This document shows positions 58,810 through 64,000 of a stretch of 64,000 nt of DNA, piece after piece. A program made the position numbers and the translations under genes. The stretch's first letter is position 1; each line of letters begins with the position of its first letter. The notes beneath the pieces are model-generated. The model did not search any database. It saw only the letters and a program-made list of their open reading frames with translations, and had not been told where the DNA came from. Source of the stretch: Pseudomonas abieticivorans (lineage in GTDB: Bacteria; Pseudomonadota; Gammaproteobacteria; Pseudomonadales; Pseudomonadaceae); NCBI RefSeq assembly GCF_023509015.1, contig NZ_CP094975.1:5077501-5141500 (forward strand). Reading direction: 5' to 3'.

Positions 58810-59595
58810 CTACCTCCCTTCGAACCGCGCCGGCCGTTTCTCGATAAACGCCTGCATCCCTTCTTTCTGGTCCCGCGAGGCGAACAACAACGCATTGGCC
58901 TTGCGCTCCAGCGCCAAGCCCGCCTCCAGCGGCGCATCCATGCCCGCCAGGATCACCTCCTTGATCTGCTCGGCAGCCAACGGCGGCATGGCGGCAATCA
59001 CCCCGGCCAACTTCAGGGCATGGGATTGCACCTGGTCATCGGCCACCACCTCGCTGACCAACCCCGAAACCCAGGCCTCTTGCGCGGTGATCGGCTGGCC
59101 CGTCAACGCCATGCGCATCGCCTTGGCCTTGCCCACCGCCCGCACCAGCCGTTGGGTACCGCCGATGCCGGGCATGATCCCGATGCGGATCTCCGGCTGG
59201 CAAAAGCGTGCGCTGTGCCCGGCCACAATAATATCGGCGAGCATCGCCAACTCGCAGCCACCGCCATAGGCATAACCGCACACTGCCGCAATCACAGGCT
59301 TGGGGCAGTGCTGGATCGGTGCCCAGACCCGCTCGGTATGGCGCTGATAAATATCAATCGGGCCCACCCCGGCCAGGCTGTTGATGTCGCCGCCGGCGGC
59401 AAACACCGCGTCGCCACCGGTCAACACGATACAACGCACCTCGGGGTTGCTGCCCAGTTCACTGAACAACTGCGACAGCAGCGCCTGCAGGTCCAGGCTC
59501 AGGGCATTGGTGGCGTGCGGGCGATTGAGCCGCAGCAGCGCGACCCCTGGGGCCGGGTGCTCCAGCAGTACCGGCGCGGTAAGCGAATCAGACAT
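58810..59595 (-). CDS. Enoyl-CoA hydratase/isomerase (crotonase)
   Basis: A 261-residue crotonase. Oxyanion-hole segments are GDAVFAAGGDINSL and CGYAYGGGCELAMLADI (first catalytic Glu), and PEIRIGIMPGIGGTQRL contains the second. It ends with QAFIEKRPARFEGR, usual for the family. GAGG precedes the ATG at 59595. It is transcribed alone, divergent from the SDR operon, and shares with it the operator-bearing gap 59596-59741. A beta-oxidation step on a steroid CoA ester is likely; the exact step is not known. Confidence 0.88.
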   Translation of the reverse strand: MSDSLTAPVLLEHPAPGVALLRLNRPHATNALSLDLQALLSQLFSELGSNPEVRCIVLTGGDAVFAAGGDINSLAGVGPIDIYQRHTERVWAPIQHCPKPVIAAVCGYAYGGGCELAMLADIIVAGHSARFCQPEIRIGIMPGIGGTQRLVRAVGKAKAMRMALTGQPITAQEAWVSGLVSEVVADDQVQSHALKLAGVIAAMPPLAAEQIKEVILAGMDAPLEAGLALERKANALLFASRDQKEGMQAFIEKRPARFEGR

Positions 59596-59667
59596 GGTCA
59601 ACCTCAAGCAAAAGGCCCCCTGCGGGCGCCAGTGTGCCGATTGTTGCGAGCGCGGTGCAGGCCTTCA

Positions 59668-59683
59668 TCGTCCGTTCAGACGA
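59668..59683. promoter_or_regulatory. Candidate operator TCGTC-N6-GACGA
   Basis: TCGTC-CGTTCA-GACGA lies in the 146-base divergent gap between the crotonase and the SDR. It is the same palindrome as in 48083-48098, with 13 of 20 aligned bases identical including flanks. Confidence 0.55.
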
Positions 59684-59741
59684 CGAGGGCGAGCGGCTTT
59701 GTCCCTAGAGTGGCTCCCAACACAAGTAAAAGGAGCGTGCC

Positions 59742-60527
59742 ATGAGTGGTCACTCGGGGCTGGATTACAGCGGCAAAGTGGTAGTGGTGACCGGCGGGAC
59801 CAAGGGCATTGGCGCGGGTATCGCGCGCAGCTTTCTGGCCGCCGGGGCCCGCGTGATCGTCTGTGGGCGCAACGTCCCTGAGCGCCTGCCCAGCGTCGGC
59901 CAGGCGCAGGCGGACTTTATCGCGGCGGATGTGCGTGACCAGGCCTGCCTCCAAGGTGTGTTCGATCGCATCCGTGAGGCGTACGGGCGCCTCGACGTGC
60001 TGATCAACAACGCTGGCGGCAGCCCTTCGGCGGATGCCGCCAGCGCCTCGCCGCGGTTTCACGAGGGGATCATTCGCCTCAACCTGATTGCCCCGCTTAA
60101 CGTCGCCCAGCAGGCCAACCGGCTGATGCAAGCCCAAGCCGGCGGCGGCTGCATCGTCTTTATCGGCAGCATCAGTGGCCTGCGTGCCTCGCCAGGCACC
60201 GCGGCCTACGGCGCGGCCAAGGCCGGGGTGTTGGCCTTGGTGCAGTCGCTGGCAGCCGAATGGGCGCCCAAAGTGCGGGTGGTCGCGGTAAGCCCCGGCC
60301 TGGTGCGCACCGAACTTGCGCACCTGCACTACGGCGATGAGGCCGGCATTGCCGCGGTCAGCGCCGGTATCCCGGCGGGGCGCATGGCGCTGCCCGAGGA
60401 CATCGGCAACGCCTGCCTGTACATCGCATCCCCGCTGGCCGGTTACGCCAGTGGTTGCAATCTGTTGCTGCACGGCGGCGGTGAACGCCCGGCTTACCTT
60501 GGCGCGGCGCAGGTTGCGCCGCACTGA
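59742..60527 (+). CDS. SDR family oxidoreductase
   Basis: A 261-residue classical SDR. Motifs: TGGTKGIG (cofactor), NNAGGSPSADAA, catalytic Ser in FIGSISGLRA and YGAAKAGVLAL (YxxxK). The C-terminal segment is CLYIASPLAGYASGCNLLLH. AAAGGAGCG lies before the ATG. It heads the operon of side-chain-type genes, so it may be the beta-hydroxyacyl-CoA or hydroxysteroid dehydrogenase of that segment. Confidence 0.85.
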   Translation: MSGHSGLDYSGKVVVVTGGTKGIGAGIARSFLAAGARVIVCGRNVPERLPSVGQAQADFIAADVRDQACLQGVFDRIREAYGRLDVLINNAGGSPSADAASASPRFHEGIIRLNLIAPLNVAQQANRLMQAQAGGGCIVFIGSISGLRASPGTAAYGAAKAGVLALVQSLAAEWAPKVRVVAVSPGLVRTELAHLHYGDEAGIAAVSAGIPAGRMALPEDIGNACLYIASPLAGYASGCNLLLHGGGERPAYLGAAQVAPH

Positions 60528-60584
60528 TCGACCCACCTCGGCGTTGCAATTGCGAGCGCCGCTTTGAACATGCAGGAGACGAAC

Positions 60585-61562
60585 TTGGCTGATCCACAAT
60601 TGCTAACCAAAGTGCGCGCCCTGGTAGGGCGCGAATACGGGCGGGTGAACGCCTGGGACGAGGTCAACGCACCGATGATTCGCCAGTGGTGCGAAGTCAT
60701 GGGCCTGGAAAACCCGCTGTACACCGACCCTGTCGCGGCGGCCAACAGCTGCAACGACGGCCTCATCGCGCCGCCGCCCATGCTGCAGGTCTGGTGCATG
60801 GAAGGCTTCCATATCAACAACTACGCCCCAGGCTCCACCACCGAGAACCCCTATGAGGTGCTTGGCCTGATCGAGACGTACGGCTACCCGTCGGTGGTGG
60901 CGGTGAACTCCGAGCTGACCTTCGAGCGCAACCTGCGCCTGGGTGAAAAGCTTTACTACACCACGCGCCTGGAATCGGTGGGCGACGAAAAAACCACCGG
61001 GCTTGGTACCGGCTTTTTCGTCACCCTGGTCATGAGCTATTTCTCGCAACAGGCCAGCGGTGATGAAAAAGTCGGCGAGCTGTTGTTCCGGGTGTTCAAG
61101 TTCCGCCCTGCCAACGTGCAAAAAACCGCAGCAGCGGCCCCGGCAACCGCTCCGCCGCTGGCGACCAAGCGCCCAACCCCAGGGGTCAGCGACGACACCC
61201 GGTTTTTCTGGGAGGGCTGCAAGCAAGGCCAGTTGCTGATTCAGCGTTGCACCCAGTGCGCCACGTTGCGCCACCCGCCTGCGCCGGTGTGCATCCAGTG
61301 CCACTCCTTTGATTGGGACACGTTGCAGGCCAGCGGCGCAGGCCAGCTGTATTCCTTCGTGGTGATGCACTACCCGCAGGTGGCGCCGTTCGACCACCCC
61401 AACCCGATCGGCTTGATCGAGTTGGACGAGGGGGTGCGCCTGATCGCAGGCCTGGTCGGCGTCAACCATGAAGACATGCGCATCGGGCAGCGTTTGCAGG
61501 TCGAGTTCCAGACCTTCGACGATGACCTTGCATTGCCGTTGTTCCGGCCGTTGGCCGAGTAG
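60585..61562 (+). CDS. MaoC-like hydratase / DUF35 OB-fold fusion (ChsH2-like)
   Basis: About 325 residues. The N-terminal 170 residues are a MaoC-like hot-dog half (MIRQWCEVMGLENPLY, PPMLQVWCMEGF). A linker rich in Ala/Pro leads to a DUF35 zinc-ribbon/OB-fold (CTQCATLRHPPAPVCIQCHS, with four Cys). This fusion is the layout of ChsH2 from the mycobacterial igr operon; the DUF35 part binds the Ltp2 aldolase there. The start is placed at TTG 60585, which has AGGAG 6 bases upstream; an ATG at 60570 overlaps that Shine-Dalgarno. Confidence 0.85.
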   Translation: MADPQLLTKVRALVGREYGRVNAWDEVNAPMIRQWCEVMGLENPLYTDPVAAANSCNDGLIAPPPMLQVWCMEGFHINNYAPGSTTENPYEVLGLIETYGYPSVVAVNSELTFERNLRLGEKLYYTTRLESVGDEKTTGLGTGFFVTLVMSYFSQQASGDEKVGELLFRVFKFRPANVQKTAAAAPATAPPLATKRPTPGVSDDTRFFWEGCKQGQLLIQRCTQCATLRHPPAPVCIQCHSFDWDTLQASGAGQLYSFVVMHYPQVAPFDHPNPIGLIELDEGVRLIAGLVGVNHEDMRIGQRLQVEFQTFDDDLALPLFRPLAE

Positions 61563-61570
61563 GGGGCGGT

Positions 61571-62704
61571 ATGGATTTTGAACTCAACGAAGACCAGCGG
61601 GCGATTGCCGAGATGGCCGGCAGCCTGATGAGCGACTACTGCACTGACGAGCGCCTGCGTGACTGGGACGCGTCGGGGCAGGCCTACATGCAGCCGCTGT
61701 GGGCCAACTGCGTGGCAACCGGCCTGCATGCCTTGGCGATTCCCGAGGCGGCCGGTGGCAGCGGGCTGGGCATGACTGAACTGGTGCAGGTACTCGACGC
61801 CCAAGGCGGGGCGCTGGCACAGGTACCGTTGTGGCGCCACCAACTGGCCGCGGCCACCTTGGCAGAGTTCGGCGACCCGGCCTTGAGCCCGTGGGTGGAA
61901 CAGGCTGCGGCAGGCAGTGGCCTGCTGACCTTGACGCTCGACAGCCTGACCCACGTGCGCGGCATCGAGTTGCAGGCCAGCCCCCAGGCAGATGGCTGGC
62001 GCCTGCAGGGGCGAGTCCTGGCACTGCCGCTGGCCGAGCAATCGGCGGCAGCGCTGGTGCCGGCCTTGGTGCAAGGGCAGCCGCGCTTGTTGCTGGTTGA
62101 CCTGAGCCAGGCGGGTATCCGTCGTGTGGCCGGGGTCATGACCCACGGCGAAGCCTTCGCGGACCTGCATTTCAACGGCGTCAGCCTGAGCCACCAGCAA
62201 CTACTGCCCGCCGCGGCGCTGGACTGGCTGGTACCCCGGGCGATTGCCGCGTTGTCGGCCTTGCAACTGGGCGTCAGCGCAGAGCAGGTGCACCGCACGG
62301 TGGCTTATGTCAGCGAACGTCGGCAGTTCGAGCGCAGCATCGGCAGTTTCCAGGCCGTGCAAATGAGCATGGCCGACACCCACGTACACCTGGAAGTGCT
62401 GCGCAGTGCCCTGTGGCAATTGTGCTACCGCCTCGATGCCGGCCTGCCGGTGCCTTGCGAGGCCCTGGCCACGGCTTACCTGGCCTGCGAGGCCGGGCAC
62501 CGTATCGGCCATGTCGCCCAGCACGTGCACGGTGGCATCGGCGTGGACCTGACCTACCCGATCCACCGGTTCCTGTACTGGAGCCGGGCCTTGGGCAGCG
62601 CATTGGGCGGATCGTCGGCGATCCTGGAGCGTCTCGGCGAGTGGCTGAGCGATAACGACACCTTGGGATGGAAATATGACCTTGAAGAACACCAAGCGCT
62701 TTGA
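61571..62704 (+). CDS. Acyl-CoA dehydrogenase family protein (ChsE-like)
   Basis: A 377-residue acyl-CoA dehydrogenase fold. It opens MDFELNEDQRAIAEMAGSLM; the C-terminal domain has RRQFERSIGSFQAVQMSMAD (FAD-binding Arg and Gln) and HVHGGIGVDLTYPIHRFLYW. The usual middle-domain FAD motif and a catalytic Glu in the standard place are not evident. That is typical of one subunit of alpha2beta2 steroid ACADs, which share sites with a partner. No second ACAD is seen next to it in this window. It overlaps the next gene by 29 bases. Confidence 0.83.
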   Translation: MDFELNEDQRAIAEMAGSLMSDYCTDERLRDWDASGQAYMQPLWANCVATGLHALAIPEAAGGSGLGMTELVQVLDAQGGALAQVPLWRHQLAAATLAEFGDPALSPWVEQAAAGSGLLTLTLDSLTHVRGIELQASPQADGWRLQGRVLALPLAEQSAAALVPALVQGQPRLLLVDLSQAGIRRVAGVMTHGEAFADLHFNGVSLSHQQLLPAAALDWLVPRAIAALSALQLGVSAEQVHRTVAYVSERRQFERSIGSFQAVQMSMADTHVHLEVLRSALWQLCYRLDAGLPVPCEALATAYLACEAGHRIGHVAQHVHGGIGVDLTYPIHRFLYWSRALGSALGGSSAILERLGEWLSDNDTLGWKYDLEEHQAL

Positions 62705-63095
62705 AACCGTGAGCCCGGGCGAGCAACTGCCGCCTCTGACGATTCCCATCACGGTCGGCCTGATTGCCGGCGGCGCGATTGCCACCCGCGATTATTTCCC
62801 CGGCCACCATGACCTGGAGGCGGCTCGCGAACTGGGTTCGCCGCATGTCTTCATGAACATCCTCACCACCAACGGCCTGGTACAACGCTTCATCGAGCAA
62901 TGGGCCGGCCCCGAGGTGCAGTTTCGTTCGCTGAAAATCAAGTTGGGCGCACCGAACTACCCCGGCGACAGCATGACGTTCAGTGGGGAAGTCACTCATC
63001 AGGATGCCGCGACGCGCAGCCTGGAAGTCACCCTCAAGGGCAAAAACTCCATGGGCAACCACGTGACCGGCACGGTCGCGCTGGTTCTGCCTTAA
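62676..63095 (+). CDS. MaoC-family dehydratase (ChsH1-like)
   Basis: A 139-residue single hot-dog MaoC protein. The R-hydratase motif with catalytic Asp and His is ATRDYFPGHHDLEAARELGS (Asp and His near 36-41). In the igr operon ChsH1 pairs with ChsH2 to make the active enoyl-CoA hydratase, and the same two gene types flank the ACAD here. The start ATG lies inside the end of the ACAD gene. Confidence 0.85.
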   Translation: MTLKNTKRFETVSPGEQLPPLTIPITVGLIAGGAIATRDYFPGHHDLEAARELGSPHVFMNILTTNGLVQRFIEQWAGPEVQFRSLKIKLGAPNYPGDSMTFSGEVTHQDAATRSLEVTLKGKNSMGNHVTGTVALVLP

Positions 63096-63114
63096 TTCGC
63101 GGGAGACAACACAG

Positions 63115-64000
63115 ATGACGAATTCGTCGATTTCCGGGCGCGCCGCCATTGTCGGTTTGGGCGCGACCGAGTTTTCCAAGAATTCCGGGCGCACCGAGCT
63201 GCGCCTGGCCATGGAAGCGACGCTGGCAGCACTCAAGGACGCCGGGATCGACCCCAGCGAAGTCGAGGGCTTCAGCTCCTATTCGGTGGACAAGGTGCCG
63301 GAGTATGAGATTGCCCGCTTGCTGGGTTGCAAGGACGTCAAGTTCTTCTCCCAGGTGCCCCATGGTGGCGGTGCTGCGTGTGGGCCGGTGATGCACGCGG
63401 CAATGGCGGTGGCCACGGGCGTGGCCAAGGTGGTGGTGGTGTACCGGGCGATGAACGAACGCTCCTGGTACCGCTTCGGCACCGGCAATTATGGCTTTGC
63501 CTCGACGCCAACGTTCGAGAACGTCAATTACGGCTGGTACATGCCCCACGGCTTTCACACGCCGGCGGCGTGGGTCGGGATGTTTGCCCAGCGCTACATG
63601 CACACCTATGGCGCCACCAGCGAAGACTTCGGCCGGGTAGCGGTGGCGGCGCGTGACTTCGCGGCCAGCAACCCGCAGGCGTTCTTCCATGCAAAACCGA
63701 TCACCCTGCAAGAGCACCAGGCCTCTCGCTGGATCTGTGAGCCGCTGCACCTGCTTGATTGCTGCCAGGAGTCCGATGGCGCGGTGGCCATGGTCATCAC
63801 GTCGGCGGAGCGTGCCCGCGACTTGCCGCAAAAGCCCGTGATCATCAAGGCCGGCGCCCAAGGCATCAGCGCCGGGCAGCAAGTGATGACCTCGTATTAC
63901 CGTGACGACATCACCGGCCTGCCGGAGATGGGTGTGGTCGCCAAAGAGCTGTACGGCCAGTCGGGCCTGGGCCCCGAGGCCTTCCAGACGGCGATTATCT
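63115..64000 (+). CDS. Lipid-transfer/thiolase-like protein (Ltp2/Sal-like), 3'-truncated by window
   Basis: At least 295 residues of a thiolase-fold protein of the SCP-x/Ltp type, open to the window end. It begins MTNSSISGRAAIVGLGATEF, has DKVPEYEIARLLGC and MHAAMAVATGVAKVVVVYRA, and CQESDGAVAMVITSAERARD. GGGAG precedes the ATG. Family members (Ltp2, Sal) act as retro-aldolases that remove the side chain from steroid CoA thioesters, working with a DUF35 partner. The preceding genes supply such a partner, so an aldolase is more likely than a thiolase. Confidence 0.85.
   Translation, partial: MTNSSISGRAAIVGLGATEFSKNSGRTELRLAMEATLAALKDAGIDPSEVEGFSSYSVDKVPEYEIARLLGCKDVKFFSQVPHGGGAACGPVMHAAMAVATGVAKVVVVYRAMNERSWYRFGTGNYGFASTPTFENVNYGWYMPHGFHTPAAWVGMFAQRYMHTYGATSEDFGRVAVAARDFAASNPQAFFHAKPITLQEHQASRWICEPLHLLDCCQESDGAVAMVITSAERARDLPQKPVIIKAGAQGISAGQQVMTSYYRDDITGLPEMGVVAKELYGQSGLGPEAFQTAII

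Overview
The window comes from a high-GC Pseudomonas chromosome, probably of the P. fluorescens/putida group. The first 20 kb has the gene order known from that genus: icd, cspD, clpS-clpA, infA, bpt, aat, ftsK, lolA, rarA, crcB, serS, cysG, tusE-B-C-D, an NCS2 permease, a YccA-type Bax-inhibitor protein and tRNA-Ser(TGA). Several intergenic gaps carry paired Pseudomonas REP-type repeats with the core GCGGATTTATCCGCGAA. Two departures from the expected backbone stand out: trxB is missing between aat and ftsK, and tusC carries a one-base frameshift.

A genomic island of about 20.3 kb follows (20099-40366). It is bounded by a 14-bp direct repeat of the tRNA-Ser 3' end. It has decayed: a P4-type integrase remnant lies near the right end, and a shredded MobH (TraI_2) relaxase, the C-terminal part of a TraG-like conjugation protein and an IS21 istB remnant lie in the middle. 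Two intact cargo blocks remain. The first (20.9-25.9 kb, lower GC) has a membrane patatin-like phospholipase with a small downstream protein, divergent from a Ser/Thr kinase coupled to a TPR protein; it is a candidate defence or signalling module. The second (29.3-39.4 kb) is a translationally coupled operon of three giant genes (about 1470, 1056 and 819 codons) that I cannot assign to a described system. The last of these looks like a peptidoglycan-binding/lysozyme-like protein.

From 42 kb to the end lies a catabolic cluster whose gene content points to steroid or bile-acid degradation. It includes a meta-pathway tail (hydratase, acylating acetaldehyde dehydrogenase, aldolase), a 7-alpha-HSDH-like SDR, a two-component flavin monooxygenase pair of HsaA/HsaB type, a KstD-like dehydrogenase with a second ketosteroid-type flavoprotein, a KshB-like reductase, an acyl-CoA ligase, and a ChsH2/ACAD/ChsH1/Ltp2-like side-chain module resembling the actinobacterial igr operon. 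A Tat-exported amidase sits inside it. The cluster has three transcription blocks. Both divergent promoter regions carry the same palindrome, TCGTC-N6-GACGA, which suggests one regulator. No extradiol dioxygenase, meta-cleavage hydrolase or KshA oxygenase is visible in the window, so the cluster probably continues beyond it or is split.
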